A DNA stretch of 64,000 nt from positions 23,454-87,453 of the forward strand of contig NZ_FOLD01000014.1 in the NCBI RefSeq assembly GCF_900112225.1, read 5' to 3'. The stretch is from Massilia yuzhufengensis. GTDB taxonomy: Bacteria; Pseudomonadota; Gammaproteobacteria; Burkholderiales; Burkholderiaceae_D. Positions 55,127 through 64,000 of this stretch are shown piece by piece. The position numbers were made by a program, and so were the translations under genes. A model generated the notes under the pieces. The model searched no databases. It was not told the origin of the DNA and was given only the letters and a program-made list of their open reading frames with translations. Position 1 is the first letter of the stretch. Each line of letters opens with the position of its first letter.

Positions 55127-56313
55127 GCGTCAGCGGTCGTGAAACGGAAGATGGTCGTGCTGCGCAGCGGTGACCCGGGCCGCAGCACGGTGCTGGGGAA
55201 GGCGGGAATGTTCGGGCTATTTGGAAAATGCTGGGTTTCGAGGGCAACTCCACCACCTTTCAGTAACGGACTGCCGGCCGCATCGCGCAGCGTGCCGTTC
55301 CATCCGTTGGCGGAAAAGACAACCAGGCCCGGCTCGGTTGTGAACACATCGAGGGTGCGTCCGGAGCCACGATCGCTCAAGCGTGCCGCATGGGAGCCGG
55401 TCAGGACGAAGCTGTGGTCCAGGCCCTTGTTCGCCGCAACCGCCTCTTCCTGGGAATTGGCGACGGCGCCAAGTGCGCGACCGGCGCGCAGGTCCAGTGC
55501 GCCGGTGACCGGTGCGATTTCACCGGTCGGGACACGCTTGCTGTCGGTGGGCAGCCAGGAATCGGCATTCACCTGGAGCGTGTGCGCATAGATGGTGGAT
55601 GTTGCCGACAGGTTGAAGAAGGCATGGTGGGTCAGGTTGATCACCGTCGCCTTGTCGGTCGCGGCATGGTAGTCGATGCGCAGCTCGCCGCCATCGAGCC
55701 GGAAGCTGGTCCTGACCCGGAGGTTTCCCGGGAATCCGTTTTCGCCATCGGCGCTGTCGAGCGACAGGTCCACGCCGCATTCGGCCGCGGCCGCGGCCCA
55801 CAGGCGGCTGCCGAAACCGCCTGGGCCGCCGTGGACCGACACGCCGTCTGGCCTCGCGACCAGGTCGTAGCGCTTGCCATCGAGCGTGAAACCGCTGTTG
55901 CCGATGCGTCCAGCGAAGCGGCCGACGATTTTCGAGAATGTAGCATTGCCCTCATAGTCGGACAGGCTGGCGAGGTTGCGCACCACATTGCCGACAACGC
56001 CGCCGCGGTCAGGCAGCTCGATGGCATGGATGATGCCCCCATAGTCCAGCACGGTCACTGCCATGCGTGCGTTGCGCATGGTGTACGCAGCAACCGGCTG
56101 GCCGGTGGACAGGGTTCCGAAAGGCCGTGACTGCACGCTGCAAACCGGCGCCGTCGTCGCCGCAGTCGCCATGCCGCCATACGACGTGGCGGCGGCGCCC
56201 AGAACCGCGCAGGCCAGGGCAACTCGTAGAACACTACCGGTGTCGCGGCTTGCACTTGTCACGTGGCTGCTTTCCAGGGTCGTCGGGTATCGGGTGGCCA
56301 GGAGTCCAGGCAT
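55114..56313 (-). CDS. aldose 1-epimerase (galactose mutarotase-like), secreted
   Basis: A 399-aa protein from the ATG at 56313 (a GTG about 14 codons later is an alternative). The N-terminal signal-like region (SVLRVALACAVLGAAATSYG) suggests export, unlike E. coli GalM. The mutarotase core has VTVLDYGGIIHAIELPDRGG, SKIVGRFAGRIGNSGFTLDG (Arg), VSVHGGPGGFGSRLWAAAA (His), LTHHAFFNLSA (second His) and GVALETQHFPNSPN (catalytic Glu). It interconverts anomers of aldoses. It is convergent with the broken GH2 gene and overlaps its end by 13 bases. Confidence 0.9.
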   Translation of the reverse strand: MPGLLATRYPTTLESSHVTSASRDTGSVLRVALACAVLGAAATSYGGMATAATTAPVCSVQSRPFGTLSTGQPVAAYTMRNARMAVTVLDYGGIIHAIELPDRGGVVGNVVRNLASLSDYEGNATFSKIVGRFAGRIGNSGFTLDGKRYDLVARPDGVSVHGGPGGFGSRLWAAAAAECGVDLSLDSADGENGFPGNLRVRTSFRLDGGELRIDYHAATDKATVINLTHHAFFNLSATSTIYAHTLQVNADSWLPTDSKRVPTGEIAPVTGALDLRAGRALGAVANSQEEAVAANKGLDHSFVLTGSHAARLSDRGSGRTLDVFTTEPGLVVFSANGWNGTLRDAAGSPLLKGGGVALETQHFPNSPNIPAFPSTVLRPGSPLRSTTIFRFTTADAQGR

Positions 56314-56355
56314 GATCCTAGCATTGGATGCGGCCGCCCGGTTTATACTGACGGC

Positions 56356-56931
56356 ATGAACGCTGCGCCCCATCCCATCCGCTGCTCCTGGGCCAACATG
56401 GCCAACCCGCGCTACATCGCCTACCACGACCACGAGTGGGGCGTGCCCTGCCACGACGAGAACACGCTGTTCGAGATGCTGAACCTGGAAGGCGCGCAGG
56501 CCGGCCTGTCGTGGGAGACCATCCTGAACAAGCGCGATACCTACCGCGCCGCCTTCGACGGCTGGGACGCCGAAAAGATCGCGCGCTACGACGACGCCAA
56601 GGTGGCCGAGCTGCTGGCCAATCCGGGCATCGTGCGCAACCGCCTCAAGGTGGCGGCGGCGATCACCAATGCCAGGGCCTACCTGGCGATGCGCGAGCAG
56701 GGTCTCACGCTGGACGCCTGGCTGTGGGGCTGGGTCGACGGCAAGCCGATCGTGAGCGACTGGCCGGATGGGTCGCGTCCCGCCAAGACCGGGCTGTCCG
56801 ACCGCATCTCGAAAGACCTGGCCAAGCGCGGCTTCAAGTTCGTCGGCTCGACCATCATCTACGCCTACATGCAGGGCGTGGGCATCGTGGACGACCATGA
56901 CCGGGCCTGCTTCCGCCACGCCGGGCGCTGA
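56356..56931 (+). CDS. tag: DNA-3-methyladenine glycosylase I
   Basis: A 191-aa protein from the ATG at 56356. It has the Tag pattern: IRCSWANMANPRYIAYHDHE, WGVPCHDENTLFEMLNLEGA, QAGLSWETILNKRDTYRAAF and GSTIIYAYMQGVGIVDDH. A zinc-binding set of Cys and His is expected (Cys near N-terminus, HAGR end). It removes 3-methyladenine from alkylated DNA. The stop is followed at once by the MnmC-like start, so the two are cotranscribed. It is divergent from the epimerase gene. Confidence 0.95.
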   Translation: MNAAPHPIRCSWANMANPRYIAYHDHEWGVPCHDENTLFEMLNLEGAQAGLSWETILNKRDTYRAAFDGWDAEKIARYDDAKVAELLANPGIVRNRLKVAAAITNARAYLAMREQGLTLDAWLWGWVDGKPIVSDWPDGSRPAKTGLSDRISKDLAKRGFKFVGSTIIYAYMQGVGIVDDHDRACFRHAGR

Positions 56932-56932
56932 C

Positions 56933-58585
56933 ATGGCGCCGGGCGCGCACTGGCGCGGCCGCGAACGCTACACGGTGTTCGACACGGCCTACGGCGACGG
57001 CGCCTGGGTGCGCGCGCTGCAGGAGGCCTGGCGCGCCGATCCGCACAAGCCTGCGCGGCTGCACATCGTGGCGCTGGTGCGCGACATGCTGCCGGGCTTC
57101 CACCGCATCCCCCAAAGCGATGCGCGCCTGACCCTGACCCTGCTGGCGGCGCCGTTCGAGGCGGCGCTGGCCCAGCTTGGCGCGCAGCCGGATTTCGTGC
57201 GCCTGCGCGGCCTGGACGAAACCGGCGCCGGCTTCGCCCGGCCGCTGGCGCGCATCGTTGCCAGCGACGCGCGCCTGGCCACCGAAAAACTGGACAGCGA
57301 ACAGCGCGCGGCCTTGCTGGCGCAAGGATTCGTTTTCGACGGCGAGAACGCGCTGTTCGCCAGCCGCAAGCCGCGCCTGCCGGTGCCGCCGCTGCCGGAG
57401 CAGCGCGCCCTTGTCATCGGCGCCGGGCTGGCCGGCTCCGCGGCCTGCGCCAGCCTGTGCGCGCGCGGCTGGCAGGTGACGCTCATCGAGCGCCACCCGG
57501 CCGTGGCGATGGAGGCATCGGGCAACCTGGCCGGCATCTTCATGCCGCTGCTCTCACGGGACGACAATATCCCGACCCGGCTGACGCGCGCCGCCTACCT
57601 GTACGCACTGCGGGCATGGCGCCAGCTGGGCGGGATCGGCGCGGCGATCGAGGGCCAGGCCTGCGGGGTGCTGCAGCTGGCGCGCGACGCCGGCCATGCC
57701 GGGGTCTCGCGCGCGATCTCGGCCGAAGCACACTACCCGCCGGATTTCGCACGCTGGCTCGAACGCGGCGAAGCCGAGGCCTTGCTCGGGCTGCCGGCGC
57801 CGGACGGCGGCTGGCTGTTCCGGCAGGGCGGCTGGGCGCGTCCCGGCAGCGTGTGCGAGGCCATGCTGGCGTCCTGCGGCGGCCTGCTGGAACGCCGTTT
57901 CGGCGCCGGCAGCATCACGCTCGAACACGATGGCGGCGCATGGCTGGCGCGCGGCCCGCAAGGCGCCGTGCTGGCGCAGGCGCCCACCGTGGTGCTGGCC
58001 AACGGCGCCGGCGCGCGCTTCCTGGCGCAGTCGGCCGGGCTGCCGCTGGCGGCGCTGCGCGGCCAGGTCACCCACCTGGCGAGCAGCATGGTGCCGGCGC
58101 TCCCCCTGGTGCTGTGCCGCGAAGCCTACCTGACCCCGGGCGCCGGCGGCGTCGCCTGCGCCGGCGCCACCTATGACCTGGACGACGATCCGGCCTTGCG
58201 CGCGTCGAGCCAGGACGAGAACATCGAACGCCTGCGCGGCCTGGTGTCCGACCCTGGGGCTGCTTCCGGCGCGCCGCTGGCCGGCCGCGTGGGCTTTCGC
58301 TGCGTGGCGCCGGACCGCCTGCCGCTGGTGGGCCGCCTGCCGGACTTTGCCGCCGCCGGCGCCACCGAGCGCCTGCGCGACGTGCCGCGCCATCCCGGCC
58401 TGCATGCGCTGCTCGGCTACGCATCGCGCGGGCTGATCTGGGCGCCGCTGGCGGCCGAACTGCTGGCCGCCCAGCTCGAAGGCGAACCGCTGCCGCTGGA
58501 AACCGCGCTGGTCGACGCGCTCGACCCCGCGCGCTTCGTGCTGCGCGCCCGCCGCGCCAGCCGTGGGCCGCAGCCGGGGGCCTGA
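56933..58585 (+). CDS. MnmC-like FAD-dependent tRNA-modification oxidoreductase, reduced N-domain
   Basis: A 550-aa protein starting 1 base after the tag stop. The C-terminal part (about 155-550) is a DAO-type flavoprotein: ALVIGAGLAGSAACASLCAR (FAD fold), ASGNLAGIFMPLLSRDDNIP, WLFRQGGWARPGSVCEAML and GYASRGLIWAPLAAELL, as in MnmC domain 2. That domain turns cmnm5(s2)U34 into nm5(s2)U34. The first 150 residues resemble the start of the MnmC methyltransferase domain (FDTAYGDGAWVRALQEAWRA) but end before its later motifs. So the nm5-to-mnm5 methylation step is probably missing in this protein. I leave the symbol blank for that reason. Confidence 0.85.
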   Translation: MAPGAHWRGRERYTVFDTAYGDGAWVRALQEAWRADPHKPARLHIVALVRDMLPGFHRIPQSDARLTLTLLAAPFEAALAQLGAQPDFVRLRGLDETGAGFARPLARIVASDARLATEKLDSEQRAALLAQGFVFDGENALFASRKPRLPVPPLPEQRALVIGAGLAGSAACASLCARGWQVTLIERHPAVAMEASGNLAGIFMPLLSRDDNIPTRLTRAAYLYALRAWRQLGGIGAAIEGQACGVLQLARDAGHAGVSRAISAEAHYPPDFARWLERGEAEALLGLPAPDGGWLFRQGGWARPGSVCEAMLASCGGLLERRFGAGSITLEHDGGAWLARGPQGAVLAQAPTVVLANGAGARFLAQSAGLPLAALRGQVTHLASSMVPALPLVLCREAYLTPGAGGVACAGATYDLDDDPALRASSQDENIERLRGLVSDPGAASGAPLAGRVGFRCVAPDRLPLVGRLPDFAAAGATERLRDVPRHPGLHALLGYASRGLIWAPLAAELLAAQLEGEPLPLETALVDALDPARFVLRARRASRGPQPGA

Positions 58586-58690
58586 TACTGTTGCGTTATC
58601 GCAATGAGTTACATTCCGCCATAAATTGTCAAATCCCGGGCGGTATAATTGACTCACGGTAACTTTTCGGCCCGAAGCGGGGCCCCAGTG

Positions 58691-59395
58691 ATGGAAGATC
58701 CACAAACACAGCAGCTGTCCATGTTCCTGGCGTCGACCGCGCACGACATGAAGAATTCGATCAGCGTCCTGTCCGGCACGCTCGAGCGCCTGCTCGACGA
58801 TGCGTCGCCGGAGACCGAGAAGGCGTATCCGCAGATGGCGCAGATGCTGTACCAGACGCGTCGCCTGAACGACAACCTGATGCAGCTGCTGGCGCTGTAC
58901 AAGAACGTCGGCACGCCGGAATACCCGTTCGACGTGCAGCCGCTGGACATCGGCCAGCTGGCCGAGCAGGTGGTGGCCAATGGGCGCGTGCTGCTGGAGT
59001 CGCGCGGCATTGCGCTGGACCTCGACATCGACCCGGAACTGGTGTGGCACTTCGACGAAGACCTGATCGTGGGCGTGGTCTCGCATGCCATCAACAATGC
59101 TGTGCACTACACGCGCGACCGCATCGTGCTGACCGCGCGCGAGCGCGACGGCTGGCTCGAAATCCGGGTCGAGGACAACGGCGCCGGCTACCCGGCCTCG
59201 CTGCTGCAGGCCGGCGGCGCGGCGATGAGCGGCACGGCCATCGGGGTGAACTTCCTGACCAACAGCGCGGGCCTGGGCCTGCACTTCTCGCGCGAAGTGG
59301 CGCGCATGCACCGCCACCGCGCGCGCCACGGCGCCGTGCGCCTCGAGAATGGCGGCCGGCTGGGCGGCGGCTGCTTCATCCTGACCCTGCCATGA
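58691..59395 (+). CDS. cytoplasmic sensor histidine kinase (HisKA-HATPase only)
   Basis: A 234-aa protein from the ATG at 58691. It has a HisKA-like part with the phospho-acceptor His in ASTAHDMKNSISVLSG (near residue 17) and a HATPase_c domain with VVSHAINNAVHYTRD (N-box), VEDNGAGYP (G1) and SAGLGLHFSREVARMH. No sensor or membrane segment is present, so it must be addressed by another protein. It overlaps the receiver-TPR gene (ATGA). This is a compact kinase and partner pair. Confidence 0.9.
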   Translation: MEDPQTQQLSMFLASTAHDMKNSISVLSGTLERLLDDASPETEKAYPQMAQMLYQTRRLNDNLMQLLALYKNVGTPEYPFDVQPLDIGQLAEQVVANGRVLLESRGIALDLDIDPELVWHFDEDLIVGVVSHAINNAVHYTRDRIVLTARERDGWLEIRVEDNGAGYPASLLQAGGAAMSGTAIGVNFLTNSAGLGLHFSREVARMHRHRARHGAVRLENGGRLGGGCFILTLP

Positions 59396-61068
59396 ACGCC
59401 TTCACGACACCGGCCACCGACCAGGTCGACTGGGCCAGCAAGACCTACCTGGTGGTCGACGACTTCGTCGGCGTGCGCCAGCTGCTGCGCGAAGCCCTGC
59501 GCAGCCTGGGGGCGCGCACCATCGACCAGGCCGCCAGCGGCGGCGAAGCCATGGGCCTGCTGAACAAGACCCGCTACGACGTGGTGCTGTGCGACTTCAA
59601 CCTGGGCGAGGGCAAGAACGGCCAGCAGGTGCTGGAAGAAGCGCGCATGCGCAACCTGCTGCAGCCGTCGAGCGTGTTCCTGATGGTGTCGGCCGAGAAG
59701 AGCGTGGAGTCGGTGATGGGCGCGGCCGAGCACCAGCCGGACGCCTACCTGGTCAAGCCGATCACCGAGGGCGTGCTGCTGTCGCGCCTGAACCGCGTGT
59801 GGCGCAAGAAGCAGGTGTTCAGCCTGATCGACCAGGCCTATGTCGAGAAGGACTACCTGCGCGCGGCCCGCCTGTGCGACGAACAGGTCGTGGACAACAA
59901 GGTGCACGAGATCGACCTGTTGCGCATGAAGGCGCGACTGATGGAGAAGAGCGGCGAACCGGGCAAGGCGCGCGAGACCTATGAGCGCGTGCTGGCGCAG
60001 CGCGAGTACCAGTGGGCGCGCTCGGGCCTGGCCAAGATCCGCATGGCCGACGGCGAATACGAGCAGGCGCGCCAGATGTTCCAGACCGTGATCGCCGAGA
60101 ACCGCTACTACATCGACGCCTACGACCAGCTGGCGCTGGCCTACCAGAACCTGGGCAAGCACGAGGAGGCCCTCGGCATCCTGGAACGCGCCGCCAAGCT
60201 CTCGCCCAATTCGGTGCCGCGCCAGCGCAACCTGGGACAGGCCTGCCTCAAGCTGGGGAATATCGGCATGGCCGAGAAGGCCTTCCGCAAGTGCATCTCG
60301 ATCGGCGAGTACTCGATCCGCAAGACGCCGGACGCCTACCTGGGCCTGGCGCGCGTGTGCGGCCTGAAGAACGACCCGAAGGAAGCCCTGCAGCTCCTGA
60401 TCGCCGCGCAGCGCGAGTTCGGCGCCGACCACCCGGACCTGGAGCTGCGCACCAAGATCACCGAAGGCCTGGTGTACCACGAGAGCGGCGACTACCGCCG
60501 CGCGCGCAAGGCCGGCGACGAGCTCGAAGCACTGCTGCAGTCCACCTCGGAACGCCCGGACGTGACCACCTGTCTCGAGATGGCGACCCTGCTGTTCGCG
60601 GTCGGCTGCAAGGAAGCCCCGGTCGACCTGCTGTGCTACGTCATCCGCAACAACCACGACAACCCGCTGCTGCATGACGACGTGCAGAAGATCTTCGAGA
60701 AGGCGCGCATGGGCGAGGAGGGCGAAGGCCTGATCCGCGGCGCGCGCAAGGAAGCGGTCGACCTGATGAACCAGGGCGTGCTGCTGTGGAAGACCAACAA
60801 GCTGGCCGAGGCGGTGGAATGGATGCGCAACGCCCGCACCGCGCTGCCGCACAATGCGCGCATCCTGTTCAATTCGGTGCAGATCCTGGTGTCGCACATG
60901 CAGCAGCGCGGGTACAGCGCGGAGCTGTCGGAAGAGGCGCACGTGGTGCTGGCAACCGTGGACCGGCTACAGCCGGGGCAGCAGCGGTTTGCGCAGTTGA
61001 TGGAGCAGTTGATGCTGTTGGTGCCGAAGGAAGAGCCGGTGGCGCTGGCGGAAGCGGCTGCGGTGTGA
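59392..61068 (+). CDS. receiver domain and TPR repeat protein
   Basis: A 558-aa protein from the ATG at 59392. The receiver (about 17-140) has YLVVDDFVGVRQLLREALRS, acceptor Asp in VVLCDFNLGEGKNGQQ and LVKPITEGVL. The rest is TPR-like (about 145-540), e.g. ARETYERVLAQREYQWARSG, AYQNLGKHEEALGILERAAK and GQACLKLGNIGMAEKAFRKC. There is no DNA-binding or enzymatic output; signals probably pass by protein-protein contacts. Its start overlaps the kinase stop, so the two form one module. Relatives occur near motility or c-di-GMP genes, but that is not seen here. Confidence 0.9.
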   Translation: MNAFTTPATDQVDWASKTYLVVDDFVGVRQLLREALRSLGARTIDQAASGGEAMGLLNKTRYDVVLCDFNLGEGKNGQQVLEEARMRNLLQPSSVFLMVSAEKSVESVMGAAEHQPDAYLVKPITEGVLLSRLNRVWRKKQVFSLIDQAYVEKDYLRAARLCDEQVVDNKVHEIDLLRMKARLMEKSGEPGKARETYERVLAQREYQWARSGLAKIRMADGEYEQARQMFQTVIAENRYYIDAYDQLALAYQNLGKHEEALGILERAAKLSPNSVPRQRNLGQACLKLGNIGMAEKAFRKCISIGEYSIRKTPDAYLGLARVCGLKNDPKEALQLLIAAQREFGADHPDLELRTKITEGLVYHESGDYRRARKAGDELEALLQSTSERPDVTTCLEMATLLFAVGCKEAPVDLLCYVIRNNHDNPLLHDDVQKIFEKARMGEEGEGLIRGARKEAVDLMNQGVLLWKTNKLAEAVEWMRNARTALPHNARILFNSVQILVSHMQQRGYSAELSEEAHVVLATVDRLQPGQQRFAQLMEQLMLLVPKEEPVALAEAAAV

Positions 61069-61150
61069 GTCGAGGGCTGCTTCACGAAATTGGCGGGACG
61101 TCGGTTTTGAGGGCGCGGGCTACGGTAACCGTTCTTCCCACTGCAAATGA

Positions 61151-61184
61151 ACCGTCATCCCGGCGCAGGCCGGGATCCAAGTTT
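61151..61184. repeat. single CCGGCGCAGGCCGG-type unit
   Basis: ACCGTCATCCCGGCGCAGGCCGGGATCCAAGTT: a fourth member of the palindrome family, in the gap between the TPR gene and the patatin gene. Confidence 0.65.
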
Positions 61185-61204
61185 GCCGGCAGGCCGCTCA
61201 CCGT

Positions 61205-64000
61205 TCAGCGACAGCTCCCCCTAACGTCGCCACACCGCGCCGCCGCCCCCGGCACATCCCCATGCCGTCGCGCCAGCTCCGCACACAGCACCCCCACATC
61301 GATCCCCCCATCCGGCTTGCGCGCCGCGTCCAGCGCCCCGCCCACCGCGCACTCGCCGATGTACTGCCCCAGCGCCCGGTAGCTTTCGAACTGGGTCTCG
61401 TCGAACCACTGGTCCGCCGTGCTCTCGTGCGGGTACGCCGGATGCACCTTGCGGTAGTTGAGCAAATCGGCGTTCTCGCGCCCGACGATGGCCGGCTTGA
61501 TATACACCAGCGTCCCGTCCACGCCGCCCTGGTCCACCTGGCTGTAGCGTATCGCGCCCACGGCGCAGCTGGCGCCGCACAGGCCATCGCCCTCGCGCTG
61601 TGCCATTTTCGAGACGTCGAGGTCGATGCGCACGTGCAGGTCGGTGCCGACCTTGCGGATCGCGTTGCCCAGGTCTTCGAACGCCAGCGCGCCGTCGCTG
61701 GCCCCGTCCACCGCGATGACCAGGCGGCAGCGCCGGCGCACCAGTTCGTAGATGCCGAGGTTGTCGAAATGCCCGCCGTCGGACAGGTAGACGTAGCTGG
61801 CGTCGGCATTGGTGAGCCCGAACAGCTCGGCCAGGAGGCTGAACAGGCCCACCGGCGGCGACGACTGCTGCCATGCGGCGCGGCGCGGGTTGGGGCACCA
61901 GCGCCCGAGCCGCACATTAAACATGGTCATCAGGAAGTTCAGCGGCGGCGAGGAGTGGGAGCCCATATTGGGGCTGGCGGCGGCGCCCGACACCGCGATG
62001 GCCATCCCGAGCCGCACTCCGGCATCGTCGTCGGCCCCGGCGCCCGAGCGCGAGCCATACGCATCGGTCGGCCGGTAGCAGCCGCGCGCGGCGTCGCTGC
62101 CGGCCGATTGCGGGGGCAGCTCGAAACCGCAGAAACGCGGCGTGAAGGTGAACGAAGCGGCCTTGCGGGTGCGCCAGGCCAGTTCCTCGCCGCCGACCAG
62201 GTTGAGCGAGGTGTTGATCAGGTGGCAGGGCCGCTGCTGCTTCAGGTCCGCCAGCAGCGGGTCGTCGCCGGGGTCGAAGCCGGTGAACGGGTGCGGCTTG
62301 CGCGCGCGGCTGCTGGCGCCGAAGTAGGCGCGCACCAGGCGGTTCCGGTACAGCATGTAGAGCGAAAACTTGTTGATGTCGACGCGCCAGCCGAGCAGCA
62401 GGGCCGCGCCGAGGAACATGCCGAAGGCCGCCGCCAGGTGCGCGCCTTCGGTGGCGAGGGTGGCGCTGGCGTGGGCGCCGTAGACGCAGGCCAGCGTGAT
62501 CGGCTGGGGACAGGCGATGCGCGGCGGCGCCACCACCGCCTGCACCAGCGCGCTCAGGAGCGCGAACACGCCGGCGGTGAACACATAGGGCGCCAGGCGC
62601 GCGGCCAGGTCGAGCCGCGAATCGGTGGCGCGGACGCCGGTGGCGCTGCCGCTGCCGGCCTTCAGGCCGAACCAGGTCATGGCCAGCCAGCCCAGCAGGG
62701 TGCTGATGTGCGACCACGGGTTGTAGGTGAGCCAGGCCCAGTGCAGCAGCGGCGCCAGGAAAAAGGCCACGCCGAACATCGTCACCCAGGCCAGCGCGAA
62801 GATCCAGGTCCAGGCGCCCTGGCGGCTCCACCATTCGCGGCTGGCGTCGCTGTACATGCGGCCGATCAGGCCGATCATGAGGGTCATGGTGCCGGCGAAC
62901 AGCGCCATCATGAGCGGCATGCCGAAGGTGGTGAGGGCGATCGCGTTGTTCAGCACCGGGTGGGTGGACGGGTTGGGCAGCAGCGCCAGGCCGCCCAGCA
63001 GCAGCACCGTGCCGATGGTGAGGGCGCCGACCGCGCACAGCAGGTGCGACAGGCCTTCGATGAGCTCGATGCGGGTGACGTCGGCCGGGGGACGGTGCGG
63101 CTGCAGGTGCGGCACGATCCCGAGCGGGACCGCCAGCAGCACCAGCACGGCGGACAGCGCCAGCAGGCCGTTCACCACATGCGTGCCGGTGGCCGGCGCC
63201 ATGGCCAGCACCATCACCTCGGGCGCGAAGGCGCGGGCGGATGCGCACAGCACCGCCAGCACCGCGACCGCGGCGGCGGCGCACAGCGTGTAGCCGGCGC
63301 GCCGGTAGGCGCTGGTGCGGTCGTGCGCCAGGTACCAGCCGCAGGCCCACACCACGAAGTACACGAAGCCCGGCGCCAGCAGCCAGTGCGCGCGTCCCTG
63401 CAACTGGGCCGGCAGCATGCCCAGTTCCCAGAACGGCACTTCGCCGCCGTGGCGCCACAGGCCCACGCTGCCGAGGAAACCGGCCAGCAGCAGCGGCAGG
63501 TTGATCCACCACAGCACCGCGCCCTGCGACAGCGGGAAGCGGCGCACGCCGCGCGAGCCGGAGGGCCGGCTGGAGATGCTCAGCGCGATGCAGAACACGG
63601 CCCCCAGGAACAGCAGCACGGCCGCCATCCAGGCCAGGTCGGCATACACGGCCCACGGCCCGCCGGGGCCGACAATGCGGTGTACCGCCCACACGGCGGC
63701 GCGCGGCAGCAGCAGCAGGGCGCACAGCCAGGCCACCAGCATGGTCAGGTTCAGGCCCGTGTTGCGCACGTAGGTGCCGATCAGGGTCCAGGTGTCGGCG
63801 CTGAACATGCCGCCGCGCGGCGACAGGTAGTTGCTGTACTGGCGCAGGAAGCGGATCGCCGGCGCCTCGGCGGCGCCGGCGGGCGGCGCCAGCAGGGCTT
63901 CCACCGCGCGCACGTCGCCGCCCTGTTCGTGGATGCACTTGGACAGCCAGCCGCCGATGAAGCCGCCGCCCGAGACGGTGGAGAGGTAGTCGAGGTGGCG
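61205..64000 (-). CDS. patatin-like phospholipase with multi-spanning membrane insertion (5' end outside window)
   Basis: The gene enters at the right edge, where the minus strand reads STVSGGGFIGGWLSKC, matching the patatin nucleophile elbow (GxSGG). A long hydrophobic part follows (about ten segments) between roughly 62400 and 63800. A soluble C-terminal part then has LSDGGHFDNLGIYELVRRR (near 61730), the DGG motif of the catalytic dyad, and VIAVDGASDGALAFEDLG. Hence a single patatin domain seems split by a membrane region. More than 931 residues are visible. It is probably an inner-membrane lipid hydrolase. The start and promoter lie outside. Confidence 0.8.
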   Translation of the reverse strand, partial: RHLDYLSTVSGGGFIGGWLSKCIHEQGGDVRAVEALLAPPAGAAEAPAIRFLRQYSNYLSPRGGMFSADTWTLIGTYVRNTGLNLTMLVAWLCALLLLPRAAVWAVHRIVGPGGPWAVYADLAWMAAVLLFLGAVFCIALSISSRPSGSRGVRRFPLSQGAVLWWINLPLLLAGFLGSVGLWRHGGEVPFWELGMLPAQLQGRAHWLLAPGFVYFVVWACGWYLAHDRTSAYRRAGYTLCAAAAVAVLAVLCASARAFAPEVMVLAMAPATGTHVVNGLLALSAVLVLLAVPLGIVPHLQPHRPPADVTRIELIEGLSHLLCAVGALTIGTVLLLGGLALLPNPSTHPVLNNAIALTTFGMPLMMALFAGTMTLMIGLIGRMYSDASREWWSRQGAWTWIFALAWVTMFGVAFFLAPLLHWAWLTYNPWSHISTLLGWLAMTWFGLKAGSGSATGVRATDSRLDLAARLAPYVFTAGVFALLSALVQAVVAPPRIACPQPITLACVYGAHASATLATEGAHLAAAFGMFLGAALLLGWRVDINKFSLYMLYRNRLVRAYFGASSRARKPHPFTGFDPGDDPLLADLKQQRPCHLINTSLNLVGGEELAWRTRKAASFTFTPRFCGFELPPQSAGSDAARGCYRPTDAYGSRSGAGADDDAGVRLGMAIAVSGAAASPNMGSHSSPPLNFLMTMFNVRLGRWCPNPRRAAWQQSSPPVGLFSLLAELFGLTNADASYVYLSDGGHFDNLGIYELVRRRCRLVIAVDGASDGALAFEDLGNAIRKVGTDLHVRIDLDVSKMAQREGDGLCGASCAVGAIRYSQVDQGGVDGTLVYIKPAIVGRENADLLNYRKVHPAYPHESTADQWFDETQFESYRALGQYIGECAVGGALDAARKPDGGIDVGVLCAELARRHGDVPGAAARCGDVRGSCR

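Overview
The window is high-GC, gene-dense betaproteobacterial chromosome. Gene content and order (FmdB zinc ribbon / DUF502 / aspS / nudB; ubiE / Tim44-like / ubiJ / ubiB; the DUF3683-FAD-FeS fusion; ClsB and Hsp15-like genes) and several families of intergenic palindromes point to Oxalobacteraceae, most like Massilia/Telluria. That assignment is inference from gene families, not a database match. I found no rRNA, tRNA, CRISPR, integrase or prophage.

Left part (1-8.3 kb): a membrane-anchored HExxH metallopeptidase-like protein, a 1335-aa flavin/iron-sulfur oxidoreductase overlapping a HIT-family gene, a DUF971 protein, a WYL regulator, a LysE exporter and a cold-shock protein.

The most unusual region is 8.4-18 kb, all on the minus strand. 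Two tandem ~680-aa Gly/Ala/Asn-rich secreted proteins share nearly identical ends. They are followed by a small secreted protein, a C39-family peptidase, a secreted protein with a double-Gly motif, and an outer-membrane barrel protein with an N-terminal coiled coil. A sigma-54 enhancer-binding regulator lies upstream. The machinery resembles the Pseudomonas Fap functional-amyloid system (FapD-like peptidase, FapF-like channel), but the subunits are different, PGRS-like Gly-rich proteins. Each large gene has a near-consensus sigma-54 promoter, a conserved upstream inverted repeat about 103-104 bp from it, and a terminator after it. I propose a Fap-like extracellular fibre or matrix system with new subunits.

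Middle part (18-34 kb): a hybrid histidine kinase; ubiquinone genes ubiE, ubiJ and ubiB with a Tim44-like gene and a TPMT-like methyltransferase; aspS with its usual neighbours; an EEP-family gene followed by clsB; a Hsp15-like gene; and a TetR regulator. From 33 to 39.5 kb there is a fatty-acid beta-oxidation cluster (acyl-CoA dehydrogenase, HAD/ECH fusion, thiolase, enoyl-CoA hydratase), probably under the TetR protein.

Right part (39.5-64 kb): transporters and a GNAT acetyltransferase; an arsenic cluster (MFS gene divergent from arsR-arsC-arsB-arsH); stress or envelope proteins (DUF2807, GyrI-like, a secreted phosphoesterase, two DUF4142 paralogues); OsmC-PaiB divergent from a MocR regulator; a frameshifted GH2 glycosidase next to an aldose epimerase; tag and an MnmC-type gene with a reduced first domain; a two-gene histidine kinase / receiver-TPR module; and, running off the right edge, a multi-spanning patatin phospholipase.
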